Of a stretch of DNA of 64,000 bases, positions 1 through 7,716 are shown piece by piece. Every line of letters begins with the position of its first letter. Position 1 is the first letter of the stretch. The notes beneath the pieces were generated by a model. The model did no database searches. It saw only the letters and a list, made by a program, of their open reading frames with translations, and had not been told where the DNA came from. This stretch comes from Microbacterium sp. Root53 (lineage in GTDB: Bacteria > Actinomycetota > Actinomycetes > Actinomycetales > Microbacteriaceae): contig NZ_LMFR01000023.1 of assembly GCF_001426925.1 (NCBI RefSeq), forward strand, positions 63,420 through 127,419. The letters are read 5' to 3'. A program made the translations under genes and the position numbers.

Positions 1-516
1 CACACGCGCGTCGGCTTCTCGGCCCGGCACGCGATGGTCACCAAGGTCCGCGGTGCGTTCAACGACGTCGACGGGAGGATCCACGTGGATGTGGACCACC
101 CCGAGAACTCCTGGGTCGAGGTGCGCGTCCAGGTCGCCAGCATCGACACCCGCAGCGCCCAGCGCGACGAGCACCTGCGCAGCGCCGACTTCTTCGACGC
201 CGAGACGTACCCCGAGATCGTGTTCCGCAGCACGGCCGAGGACGAGGTCGACGAGAACGCCCTCAACGTGATCGGCGACCTCACGATCCGCGACATCACG
301 CGCCAGGTCACGATCCCGCTGTCGTTCACGGGGATCGAGCGCGACCCGTTCGGCAACCTCCGCGCGGGCTTCGAGGGCACGCGCCGCCTGGACCGCCGCG
401 ACTTCGGCCTCGAGTGGAACGCCGCGCTCGACACGGGCGGCGTGCTTGTCTCCGAGAAGATCACGCTCGAGTTCGAGATCTCGGCCATCAAGGCCGAGGA
501 GGCCATCGAGGGCTGA
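1..516 (+). CDS. YceI family protein (5' partial)
   Basis: YceI-like proteins form a lipocalin-like beta barrel that binds polyisoprenoid-type lipids; their physiological role is poorly defined. The frame is open from base 1 (reads HTRVGFSARHAMVTKVRG), so the true start lies before the window and about 171 residues are seen. Family hallmarks are the FSARHAMVTKVRG strand, the DLTIRDITRQV segment and LDRRDFGLEWN near the C-terminus. The internal ATG at 34 falls inside a conserved strand and is not the start. The gene converges on the lyase gene at 567 with a 50-base gap. Family is clear, biological role is not. Confidence 0.9.
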   Translation, partial: HTRVGFSARHAMVTKVRGAFNDVDGRIHVDVDHPENSWVEVRVQVASIDTRSAQRDEHLRSADFFDAETYPEIVFRSTAEDEVDENALNVIGDLTIRDITRQVTIPLSFTGIERDPFGNLRAGFEGTRRLDRRDFGLEWNAALDTGGVLVSEKITLEFEISAIKAEEAIEG

Positions 517-566
517 GGCGCCCCGCCGCTGGTACGCCGCCGTCGCCGGTCACGGACTGAGCGGCG

Positions 567-1478
567 TCAGGCGACCACCCAGGGGAACGCCTTCGCCCTG
601 CTTCGCGCGCCCGAGCGCGAGCGCGACCGGTTGGGCTCGTCCAGTTGTCCGGTGATCTCCTCGCCCAGGTGCACGAGCGTCCCGAAGGACTCGGTCGTCA
701 GCCAGTCGGGACGGAACGCGAACACGAGATCCTCGGTGGCCGTGTTGCCGGATGCGCCGGGGGCGAACGGGCACCCGCCCAGCCCGCCCAGGGCGCCGTC
801 CACGACCGTCGCGCCGCCGTCGGCGGCCGCGGCGGCGTTCGCGACGCCGAGGCCCCACGTGTCGTGCCCGTGGTACACGATCCCGAGCCCGGCGCGCTCG
901 CGTGCCGCCAGAGCGACGCGCTCGCGCACCTCCGCGGGGTGGGCCTGACCGAGCGTGTCGCACACCACCACGTCCACGGCCCCCGCGGTGCGCGGGTCGT
1001 TCAGGACGCCCGCGAACCGCTCGATCGGCACCTCGCCTTCGAACGGGCACGTGAACGACGTCGCGATGCACAGCTGCACGCTGCCGCCGACCTCGGCCGC
1101 GGCCGCGATGGCGTCGGGCATGGCGGCGAGCGACGTCTCGGTGTCGCGGCCGATGTTCGCCTGGTTGTGGCTGTCCGACGCCGAGAAGCAGTACTGGAAG
1201 CGCCGCGCGCCGGCGGCCGCGGCCTTCTCGACGTGACGCGGTGTCGCGACCCACACCCACACGCGGTCGCGCTCCTCCGGCGTGAGCGCCGCGATGACGT
1301 CCAGGGTGTCGGCGAGCGTCGGCACGAGATCTGGCCGCGCCATGGAGCCGACCTCGATGTGCTCCAGGCCCAGCGCGAACAGCTCGCGCACGAGCCGGAC
1401 CTTGCGCTCCGTGGGGAGAGGCTTGCCTGCCAGCTGCAAGCCGTCGCGGAGCGTCACGTCGCGGTACTGCAGCGTCAT
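567..1478 (-). CDS. Hydroxymethylglutaryl-CoA lyase-type enzyme (DRE-TIM metallolyase)
   Basis: Family enzymes cleave HMG-CoA (or a relative such as citramalyl-CoA) to acetyl-CoA plus a keto acid. The 303-residue protein has the whole TIM-barrel signature: N-terminal RDVTLRDGLQ (catalytic Arg-Asp), the metal-binding YHGHDTWG histidines, and GGLGGCPFAPGASGNTATED with the active-site loop cysteine. It is the last gene of a leftward operon; its ATG overlaps the CoA-transferase stop by 4 bases (ATGA), implying translational coupling. With a CoA-transferase and a permease upstream, the inferred job is catabolism of an imported 3-hydroxy-dicarboxylate after CoA activation. The exact substrate cannot be read from sequence. 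Confidence 0.88.
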   Translation of the reverse strand: MTLQYRDVTLRDGLQLAGKPLPTERKVRLVRELFALGLEHIEVGSMARPDLVPTLADTLDVIAALTPEERDRVWVWVATPRHVEKAAAAGARRFQYCFSASDSHNQANIGRDTETSLAAMPDAIAAAAEVGGSVQLCIATSFTCPFEGEVPIERFAGVLNDPRTAGAVDVVVCDTLGQAHPAEVRERVALAARERAGLGIVYHGHDTWGLGVANAAAAADGGATVVDGALGGLGGCPFAPGASGNTATEDLVFAFRPDWLTTESFGTLVHLGEEITGQLDEPNRSRSRSGARSRAKAFPWVVA

Positions 1479-2701
1479 CGGAGTGCCTCCTCGTAGGCGT
1501 CGATCCTGGCGTCGTCCCAGCCGAGCTCGGCAAGGATCTCACGCGTGTGCTGGCCCAGGTCGGGGCCGACGTGCGAGATCGGCAGCGAGCGGCCGCCGAA
1601 GACCGGCACGATGCCCGGGAACCCGACGGCCGGTCGCACGCCAGCGCCGTCGTCGACGTCGAACCGCTGGATCATGTCGCGCGCCGCGTACTGCTCGTCC
1701 GTGCAGACGTCCTCGGCCGTGTAGATCGGGCCCGACGGCACGCCCGCCGCATCCAGGATGCGCAGCGCCTCCGCGCTGGGCAGCGTCGCGGCCCACCCGC
1801 CGATCGCGTCGTCGAGCAGATCGCGAGCCTCCCAGCGCCCCTCGTTCGACTGCAGCGCCGGATCCTTCGCGAGATCGTCGCGGCCGATCGCCGTCATGTA
1901 GCGCTGATAGATTGAGTCGCCGTTGCCTGCCACGACGATGCTCTTCCCGTCCGCGCAGAGGTATGCGTTCGACGGGGCGATGCCCTGCATCCGGCCCCCG
2001 GTGCGTTCGCGGCGGATACCGTACGCCTCCCACTCGGGCACGAGCGACTCGGTCACCGAGAGCATCGCCTCGTTGAGCGCGACGTCGACCACGCGCTCGT
2101 CGAACGGCGTCTCGGCGAGCTGTCCGGCATCCCGGAGTCGCGCGTACAGCGACATCACCACGCCGAATGCCGCGTAGATGCCGGCGATCGTGTCCCCGAT
2201 CGAGACGCCCGTACGGCTCGGCGGGCGTCCCGGCTCGCCGACCAGCTCGCGGAAGCCGCCGTACGCCTCAGCGACTGCCGCGAAGCCCGGGCGGTTGGAC
2301 AGCGGTCCGGTCTGTCCGAACGCAGAGATGCGCGCCACGACCAAGTCCGGGTTCGTCTGCTCCAACACCTCGCTGGACAGGCCCCAGCGGTCGAGTGTCC
2401 CGGGGCGGAAGTTCTCGAGCAGCACATCGGAGTTCCGGATCAGGTCCAGTGCGATCGAGCGGCCCTCGTCATCGCGCAGATCGAGCACGACGGACCTCTT
2501 GCCGCGGTTGATCGTCCGGTAGAGCATCGACGTGTCACCGCTCTGCAACCGCCACCGGCGCAACTCGTCGCCCGTACGAGGGCGCTCGACCTTGATCACG
2601 TCGGCGCCGAAGTCGGCGAGCAGCCGTCCGGCCGTGGGGGCCGCGATGTAGTTGCCCAGTTCGAGCACTCGGACGCCCTGGAGCGGTCGGAACGGTCGCA
2701 T
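1475..2701 (-). CDS. CaiB/BaiF family (family III) CoA-transferase
   Basis: Family III CoA-transferases move CoA between carboxylic acids through an enzyme-aspartyl-CoA intermediate. The 408-residue protein begins with VLELGNYIAAPTAGRLLADFGADVIKVERP, the typical N-terminal motif (quoted in part: LADFGADVIKVE), and contains LENFRPGTLDRWGL and FGQTGPLSNRPGF, all family hallmarks. The conserved aspartate region follows GRPPSRTGVSIGD. The start ATG shares one base with the permease stop (TGATG) and the end overlaps the lyase start, so the three genes form one transcript. It likely activates the imported acid before the lyase cleaves it. Donor and acceptor are unknown. Confidence 0.9.
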   Translation of the reverse strand: MRPFRPLQGVRVLELGNYIAAPTAGRLLADFGADVIKVERPRTGDELRRWRLQSGDTSMLYRTINRGKRSVVLDLRDDEGRSIALDLIRNSDVLLENFRPGTLDRWGLSSEVLEQTNPDLVVARISAFGQTGPLSNRPGFAAVAEAYGGFRELVGEPGRPPSRTGVSIGDTIAGIYAAFGVVMSLYARLRDAGQLAETPFDERVVDVALNEAMLSVTESLVPEWEAYGIRRERTGGRMQGIAPSNAYLCADGKSIVVAGNGDSIYQRYMTAIGRDDLAKDPALQSNEGRWEARDLLDDAIGGWAATLPSAEALRILDAAGVPSGPIYTAEDVCTDEQYAARDMIQRFDVDDGAGVRPAVGFPGIVPVFGGRSLPISHVGPDLGQHTREILAELGWDDARIDAYEEALR

Positions 2702-4152
2702 CAGATGAACACCGCCAGCAGAAGGGTCATCGCAAGCGCGATCACCGAGGCGAGCGAGACACCCACGGTCACCGTCTTGAGCGCGCCTCGCACGGACTGG
2801 CCCAGGAACGACTGCAGCAACCAGAACGTGTTCGACGTGACGTGGATGCAGAACAGTGCGCCGGCGCCGGCCGCGAGCGCGATGAGCAGCGGGTTGAGCC
2901 CCAGCGTCGAGGCGACCGGTGCGATGACTCCCGCCGCGGTGATGGCAGAGAGCGTCACCGAGCCGACGGCGATGTGCAGCAGCGCGGCCATGACCCAGAC
3001 GACGAGGATGGGGGCGAACGTGGTGGCCTGGAAGTAGCCCTGCAGGATGCTGCCCAGGTCGCCTTCGGCGATCACCGCCGCGAGTGACCCGCCCACACCC
3101 GTGAGGACGAAGATCTGGCCGCCGTCCTGGAAGCCCTTGACGAGCGACTTCTCGATGCGCTTGGTGCCGATCGCCGACCGGCCGATCACGCCCGTGGCGA
3201 TCACGGCGAGCAGCAGCGCGATCACGGGGTTGCCGAGGAACTGCATGGCCGCCAGCTCGACTTCCATGACCGTCAGGACGGCCTGGACGGCGATGAGCAG
3301 CAGCGCGGCGAGCATGGGGGCGAACAGCAGGATGAGGGGGCGCTCGCGCTGGGTGCGCTCGGCTGTGAGCGTGTGGCCGTGCGGCACGCCGCCGATCGCG
3401 GTCCGCACCGTGCCCGTGGGGGTCGTGTCGATGCGCGGCGCGGACGCGGTGTCGACCTTCACGTGCGCGGGTTCGGCCGAGGCGTCCGGGACTGCGTCCT
3501 CGACGACGGCCTTCTCGTCGCGCTCGGGTGTCCAGAACCCGAGGCGGAACCCGATCGTCATGAGCAGGATGGTGAGCGCCACGGTGGGCACGACGACCGC
3601 GAACCCGCCGATCAGCATGACGCCGAGCGGCACGCCCAGGAGACCCGCGAGTGCGACGGCGGCGAAGCCGGGCACCATCAGGACGATCCCGGCCTCAAGG
3701 CCGACCGCGAATGCGACGCCCATGATCCCCGTGCCATAGCGGCCCAGGCGGGGCGCGATGCGGCGGGCCAGGGGAGCGGCGATCACGATCATCACGTCGA
3801 TGAAGATCGTCTGCAGGTAGGTCGCGAACGAAAGGCCCAGTGCATACGGGACGCCGCGCCTCCCGAATGTCCGCAGGAGTCCGTCGACGAGCCGGGTGAT
3901 GGCGCCCATCTCGTTCAGCATCGCTCCGATCAGCACGCCCCACGCGATAAGCAGGCCCGCCTCCATCATCACGTCGCCGAAGCCGCGCGTCATCGTGGCG
4001 ACGGTGTCGGCCGGCCCGAGCCCGGTGAGCAGGCCGATGGCGGCGGCGCCCAGGGCCAGGGCGATGACCGGATTGATGCGGAACCGCACGATCGCGAACA
4101 CGACCGCGACGATGACGAGCCCGACGACTCCCAATGTGTACCACTCGTTCAC
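2701..4152 (-). CDS. GntP family permease (proton/organic acid symporter)
   Basis: GntP-type permeases import gluconate or other small hydroxy or unsaturated carboxylates with protons. I choose GTG at 4152 (protein starts MNEWYTLGVVGLVIVAVVF): an AAAGGAGAGG ribosome-binding site lies 7 bases upstream, whereas upstream in-frame codons run back into the promoter. The 483-residue protein is a chain of hydrophobic segments with a long hydrophilic loop around residues 220-270, then a second bundle. It heads the operon with CoA-transferase and lyase, so the transported acid is probably their substrate. Control is probably by the divergent IclR regulator through the operators at 4192-4221. Confidence 0.88.
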   Translation of the reverse strand: MNEWYTLGVVGLVIVAVVFAIVRFRINPVIALALGAAAIGLLTGLGPADTVATMTRGFGDVMMEAGLLIAWGVLIGAMLNEMGAITRLVDGLLRTFGRRGVPYALGLSFATYLQTIFIDVMIVIAAPLARRIAPRLGRYGTGIMGVAFAVGLEAGIVLMVPGFAAVALAGLLGVPLGVMLIGGFAVVVPTVALTILLMTIGFRLGFWTPERDEKAVVEDAVPDASAEPAHVKVDTASAPRIDTTPTGTVRTAIGGVPHGHTLTAERTQRERPLILLFAPMLAALLLIAVQAVLTVMEVELAAMQFLGNPVIALLLAVIATGVIGRSAIGTKRIEKSLVKGFQDGGQIFVLTGVGGSLAAVIAEGDLGSILQGYFQATTFAPILVVWVMAALLHIAVGSVTLSAITAAGVIAPVASTLGLNPLLIALAAGAGALFCIHVTSNTFWLLQSFLGQSVRGALKTVTVGVSLASVIALAMTLLLAVFI

Positions 4153-4191
4153 GGCGAGCCTCTCCTTTGAAGCTGAGGTGGTGATGTGATT

Positions 4192-4225
4192 CCACACTGT
4201 AGGACGTAACCCACAATGTGGGCAA
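4192..4225 (-). promoter_or_regulatory. Promoter of the GntP operon with two IclR-type operator sites
   Basis: On the minus strand a -35 TTGCCC (4225-4220) and -10 TACAGT (4201-4196) are 18 bases apart. Two 11-base dyads overlap them: CCACAATGTGG (4211-4221, perfect around a central base) and CCACACTGTAG (4192-4202, one mismatch), with centres 19 bases apart on about the same DNA face. The paired arrangement between a divergent IclR gene and its likely target operon suggests a repressor-controlled promoter. Promoter and dyads are seen; the IclR link is inferred. Confidence 0.65.
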
Positions 4226-4240
4226 CCCGTCGAACGGACA

Positions 4241-4246
4241 TAGGAT
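4241..4246 (+). promoter_or_regulatory. -10 box for a leaderless IclR transcript
   Basis: TAGGAT lies exactly 6 bases before the ATG at 4253, which would place transcription start at or next to the start codon. No Shine-Dalgarno sequence precedes this ATG. Confidence 0.65.
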
Positions 4247-4252
4247 CGGCGC

Positions 4253-5020
4253 ATGGCCGAACAGCCGCTCCTCGTGCTCGCCAAGATCACCGCGATCCTG
4301 GACGCCTTCACGCTCTCTCAGCCGCTGCGAACGGCCGGCGAGATCCGCGCAGCCACCGGGCTGCCGGCATCGACCACGCATCGTCTGCTGGCAAATCTCG
4401 TCGACCACGGCTTCCTCGAGAGGGTTGGGGAGCAGTACCGGATCGGCGTGCGCATGGCGTATTGGGCCGGGCCGGCGGCGCGCAGCCGCGACTTCGTCGA
4501 GCTGCTCACCCCCCAGCTGCGCGCGCTGCGCGACGAGACGGGCGAGACGGCATGCTTCTTCCGGGCAGAGCAGGGCTCTCGTGTGTGCATCGGCCTCGCC
4601 GAGACACGGCACGGGCTGAAACAGGAGATGTATGTGGGGCGCATCCAGCCCCTGCACGTCGGCAGCTCGGGACGCGTGCTGCTGGCGTGGACCGAGGGGC
4701 TGCTCGACCAGATCACGTCGGCGCCGCTGCCCGCGCTGACGGACGCGACCATCACGGACCCCCACGAGCTGCGCCGCGCCGTCGCCCAGACCCGTGCGGC
4801 CGGGTACGCCATCACGGTCGGGGAGCGCCTCGAGGCGGCGTCCGGCCTCGCCGCTCCGGTATTCGATCAGCACTCGGCGCTCGTCGGCGCACTGACCGTC
4901 ATGGGGCCGACCCTGCGCATGCCGATCGAGGTGTGCAAGCAGATGGTCGACTCCGTGGTGAACGCGGCAGACGCGCTCACGGCCGCGTTCGGCGGACGCA
5001 AGCCGGCACCCGAGAACTGA
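4253..5020 (+). CDS. IclR family transcriptional regulator
   Basis: IclR regulators are dimeric winged-helix proteins with a C-terminal effector domain that senses small organic acids. This 255-residue protein has the N-terminal winged helix (residues about 8-60, with TAGEIRAATGLPASTTHRLLANL) and the effector domain (about 75-250, with HVGSSGRVLLAW and AGYAITVGERLEAASGLAAPVFD). The ATG has no ribosome-binding site but sits 6 bases after TAGGAT, so it is probably translated from a leaderless mRNA. It is divergent from the GntP-CoA-transferase-lyase operon and probably senses that pathway's acid. A thioesterase-like gene follows 8 bases downstream on the same strand. Confidence 0.92.
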   Translation: MAEQPLLVLAKITAILDAFTLSQPLRTAGEIRAATGLPASTTHRLLANLVDHGFLERVGEQYRIGVRMAYWAGPAARSRDFVELLTPQLRALRDETGETACFFRAEQGSRVCIGLAETRHGLKQEMYVGRIQPLHVGSSGRVLLAWTEGLLDQITSAPLPALTDATITDPHELRRAVAQTRAAGYAITVGERLEAASGLAAPVFDQHSALVGALTVMGPTLRMPIEVCKQMVDSVVNAADALTAAFGGRKPAPEN

Positions 5021-5028
5021 GCGGCGTC

Positions 5029-5811
5029 ATGGCCGAGACCTCCGCATACTGGATCCCCGAGAGCGACACGCGCTTCGTGCCCACGGCGCATGTGAGCGGC
5101 GCTTGGAACCCCGACGAGCAGCACGTCGCGCCGGCCATCGGACTGCTGACCCACGCGATCGAGCGGGACCGCGACGCGCGCCGCGCCGACGACCTCCGGA
5201 TCACCCGGCTCGCGGTCGACGTCCTGGGGGTCCTCCGGCTCGAGCCGGTCGAGATCGCCGTCACCGTGCTGCGCACGGGACGCACGATCGAGCTCGTCGA
5301 GGCGAGGCTCGCCCAGGACGGGCGCCCCGCCCTCATCGCTCGGGCCTGGCTGGCGGCGGTCTTCGACACGGCGGCGATCTCGGGCACGGCGTTCCCGCCC
5401 GTGCCGGCGCGGGACGCCCTCTCGGCGTGGGACCCCGGCGCGGTGTGGCCCGGCGGCTTCGTCCGCTCCCTCGAGGCGCGGCGCGCGCAGGAGGGGCAGG
5501 GGCGCGGCGTCACCTGGCTGCGTCCGGTCGTGGGCGTGATCGACGGTCGGGAGGTGAGCCCCACCGCGCGGATCATGGCCATGATCGACGTGGCGAACGG
5601 GCTCATGGCGCGGGTCGACCCCGACGTGGCGATCTTCCCCAGCCTGGACTTCGCGGCGCACCTGCTGCGGGAGCCCGAGGGGGAGTGGGTCGCGTGCGAC
5701 ACCACCGCGTCGTTCGGGCCCCGAGGCGCCGGCCTCACGCACAGCGTCCTGCACGACGACCGCGGCCCCTTCGGGACGCTCGCGCAGACCCTCACCGTCC
5801 GCCCGCGCTGA
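5029..5811 (+). CDS. Acyl-CoA thioesterase-like double hot-dog protein
   Basis: The 260-residue protein resembles actinobacterial thioesterase family proteins of the TesB/double hot-dog type: an N-terminal half with GLLTHAIERD and RITRLAVDVLG, and a C-terminal half with VIDGREVSPTARIMAMIDVANGL and FGPRGAGLTHSVLHDDRGPFGTLAQTLTVRPR at the end (quoted in part: GPFGTLAQTLTVR). Such proteins hydrolyse acyl-CoA or simply bind it. The ATG lies 8 bases after the IclR stop, so the two are probably cotranscribed. Beside a CoA-based catabolic operon, release of CoA from a side product is plausible. Catalytic residues cannot be assigned with certainty. Confidence 0.68.
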   Translation: MAETSAYWIPESDTRFVPTAHVSGAWNPDEQHVAPAIGLLTHAIERDRDARRADDLRITRLAVDVLGVLRLEPVEIAVTVLRTGRTIELVEARLAQDGRPALIARAWLAAVFDTAAISGTAFPPVPARDALSAWDPGAVWPGGFVRSLEARRAQEGQGRGVTWLRPVVGVIDGREVSPTARIMAMIDVANGLMARVDPDVAIFPSLDFAAHLLREPEGEWVACDTTASFGPRGAGLTHSVLHDDRGPFGTLAQTLTVRPR

Positions 5812-5820
5812 CCGCGGCGG

Positions 5821-6387
5821 TCAGCGTCGGGAGGCGACCCGGCGGACCAGCGAGACGACCCCCCACGCGGCGAGCACCCAGGGCCCGGCGACGATGAGCG
5901 GGTCCATCCAGTGGTGCTTCACGTCGACGCGACCTCGCCCGAGGCGCGATGCGAGCCCGTGCCGCGTGCGCTCGGCCTCGATCCCCGACTCTGTCACGGG
6001 GTCGTCGGGCCGTCCCCTGACGAGGGAGACGAGGTGGCTCTCGACCGCGTCGATCCGGTCGCCCAGCAGGAGCAGCAGCCAGTGCGCGGCCCGGGCCTCG
6101 CTGAAGCGATAGGCGTATCGTCGCACGGCGCCCGACAGCCCATGCAGGGGCGCCGCGGTGCCGAACACCGGGGTCAGGCGCGCGTGCTCGATCGAGCGCT
6201 CGCGCGGGACCAGCTCTGGCTGCTGCTCGGGCTCCTCCCAGTGCGCGCCCGTCGCGTTCGGGTCGTATCGGAGCTTCGGGTGCGCCGGGCGGTCGGCCGG
6301 ATCGAGGTCGGCTCCCCATCCGGGGATGCGGTCGCGCAGCTCCTCCGGCGACCGCGTGTGCGTCGGATCCTTCGCGGTGTACGGCAT
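5821..6387 (-). CDS. Conserved hypothetical protein with C-terminal membrane segment
   Basis: I do not recognise a functional family. The 188-residue protein has a hydrophilic, proline-rich N-terminal half (residues 1-70, many charged residues), a middle region with RYAYRFSEARAAHWLLLLLGDRIDAVE, read here only in part (AHWLLLLLGDRID), and a hydrophobic stretch at about 165-183 (PLIVAGPWVLAAWGVVSLV) before a basic tail. That suggests one membrane anchor. AGAGGAGC precedes the ATG. The start lies 13 bases after the alcohol dehydrogenase stop, so the two genes form an operon and probably share a process. Confidence 0.7.
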   Translation of the reverse strand: MPYTAKDPTHTRSPEELRDRIPGWGADLDPADRPAHPKLRYDPNATGAHWEEPEQQPELVPRERSIEHARLTPVFGTAAPLHGLSGAVRRYAYRFSEARAAHWLLLLLGDRIDAVESHLVSLVRGRPDDPVTESGIEAERTRHGLASRLGRGRVDVKHHWMDPLIVAGPWVLAAWGVVSLVRRVASRR

Positions 6388-6400
6388 GCGGTGCTCCTCT

Positions 6401-7549
6401 CTAGGCCGCGTTCGGGATGATGACGGGCTTGATGCAGCCGTCGAGCTTGGCCGAGAACAGGTGGTAGGCCTCGGCGATGTCGTCGAGGGGGATGCGGTGC
6501 GTGATGATCTCGCTCGGCTTCAAATAGCCGTGCCGGATGTGCTCGAGCAGCCGCGGCCACTGCCGCTTCACGGGGCACTGGTTCATCCGCAGCGTCAGGC
6601 CCTTGTTGAACGCGTCGCCGAACTTCACGGCCGAGAACATCGGACCGTAGGCGCCCATGACGGACACGTTGCCGCCCTTGCGGACGGAGTCGATGGCCCA
6701 GTTCAGCGCGACGGGCGATCCGCCCTGCAGCTTGAGCTTCGCGGCCGTGATGTGCTGCGCGAGGGAGCCGTCGGCCTCGGCCCCGACCGCGTCGATGGCC
6801 ACGTCGGCCCCGAGGTGGTCGGTCGCCTTCTTCAGCGCCACGACCACGTCGTCGTGCTCGGCGAAGTCCAGCGTCTCGGCGAACGCGAACTCCCGCGCCT
6901 TCTCCAGGCGGTAGTCGAGGTGGTCGACCACGATCACGCGACCGGCGCCCATCAGCCACGACGACCTCGCCGCGAACAGGCCCACCGGCCCCGCCCCGAA
7001 CACCACGACCGTGTCGCCCTCCGCGATCTCGCCCAGCTGCGCTCCGAAGTACCCCGTCGCGAGAGCATCCGTCATCAGGAGCGCGTCGTCATCGTCCAGC
7101 CAGTCCGGGATCGTGCTGGGCCCGACATCCGCGAAGGGCACGCGCACGAACTCGGCCTGCCCGCCGTCGTAGCCTCCGCACGTGTGCGAGTAGCCGTAGA
7201 TCCCGCCGATCGCGGTGGCGTTCGGATTGACGTTGTGGCAGTTCGAGTACAGGCCCCGCGAGCAGAACCAGCACGAGCCGCAGTACACGTTGAACGGCAC
7301 CATCACGCGGTCGCCGGCCTTCAGGCTCTCGACCGACGGGCCGACCTCGTGGACCACCCCGATGAACTCGTGACCGAACGTCGTCCCGACGCGGGTGTCG
7401 GGCATCATGCCGTGGTAGAGGTGCAGGTCCGAGCCGCAGATGGCCGCCCGTGTGACCCGCACGATCGCGTCGTTCGGGTGCTCGATCGCCGGGATGTCCT
7501 TCTCCTCGACCCTGACCTTGTACGGGCCGCGATAGACCATCGCCTTCAT
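6401..7549 (-). CDS. Zinc-dependent alcohol dehydrogenase (glutathione-independent formaldehyde dehydrogenase-like)
   Basis: A medium-chain zinc dehydrogenase of 382 residues that would oxidise an alcohol or aldehyde hydrate with NAD. Visible elements: CGSDLHLYHG (catalytic zinc cysteine), GHEFIGVVHEVG (zinc histidine), the structural zinc cysteines in CGSCWFCSRGLYSNCHN, and a Rossmann nucleotide site GAGPVGLFAA followed by VVDHLDYRLEKA. Length and the long insert near residue 225-270 fit the formaldehyde-dehydrogenase-like branch rather than simple ethanol dehydrogenases. A strong GGAGAGGAG site precedes ATG 7549. It is followed by a small membrane-anchored hypothetical gene. Substrate is unproven. 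Confidence 0.85.
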   Translation of the reverse strand: MKAMVYRGPYKVRVEEKDIPAIEHPNDAIVRVTRAAICGSDLHLYHGMMPDTRVGTTFGHEFIGVVHEVGPSVESLKAGDRVMVPFNVYCGSCWFCSRGLYSNCHNVNPNATAIGGIYGYSHTCGGYDGGQAEFVRVPFADVGPSTIPDWLDDDDALLMTDALATGYFGAQLGEIAEGDTVVVFGAGPVGLFAARSSWLMGAGRVIVVDHLDYRLEKAREFAFAETLDFAEHDDVVVALKKATDHLGADVAIDAVGAEADGSLAQHITAAKLKLQGGSPVALNWAIDSVRKGGNVSVMGAYGPMFSAVKFGDAFNKGLTLRMNQCPVKRQWPRLLEHIRHGYLKPSEIITHRIPLDDIAEAYHLFSAKLDGCIKPVIIPNAA

Positions 7550-7693
7550 GGGGGCTCCTCTCCGCGCATCGGTGTCGCGCCAGCGTCACACCGCCGTTCC
7601 CGACCGCTCAAGTGGTTGCCGTTCCGGCGCGGATGTGCCACACGGGCCCACTCCCGTTCACCTGCGGGAAACGGCGGGGGCGGCCACGCGCGA

Positions 7694-7699
7694 TAGCGT
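7694..7699 (+). promoter_or_regulatory. -10 box, likely leaderless start before the TauE gene
   Basis: TAGCGT is followed by 6 bases and then GTG (7706). That GTG opens a five-codon frame (GTG ATC GAG ACA TGA, 7706-7720) whose stop overlaps the ATG of the permease gene at 7717. Confidence 0.5.
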
Positions 7700-7716
7700 G
7701 GGACGGTGATCGAGAC

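Noticed and set aside
2701..4311. Longer GntP reading starting at 4311
   Set aside because: The extra N-terminus would cover the promoter, both operators and part of the divergent IclR gene. The GTG at 4152 has a strong ribosome-binding site.
7612..7716. N-terminal extension of the TauE protein
   Set aside because: Basic, Pro-rich residues unlike a membrane protein start, and the -10 box lies within it.
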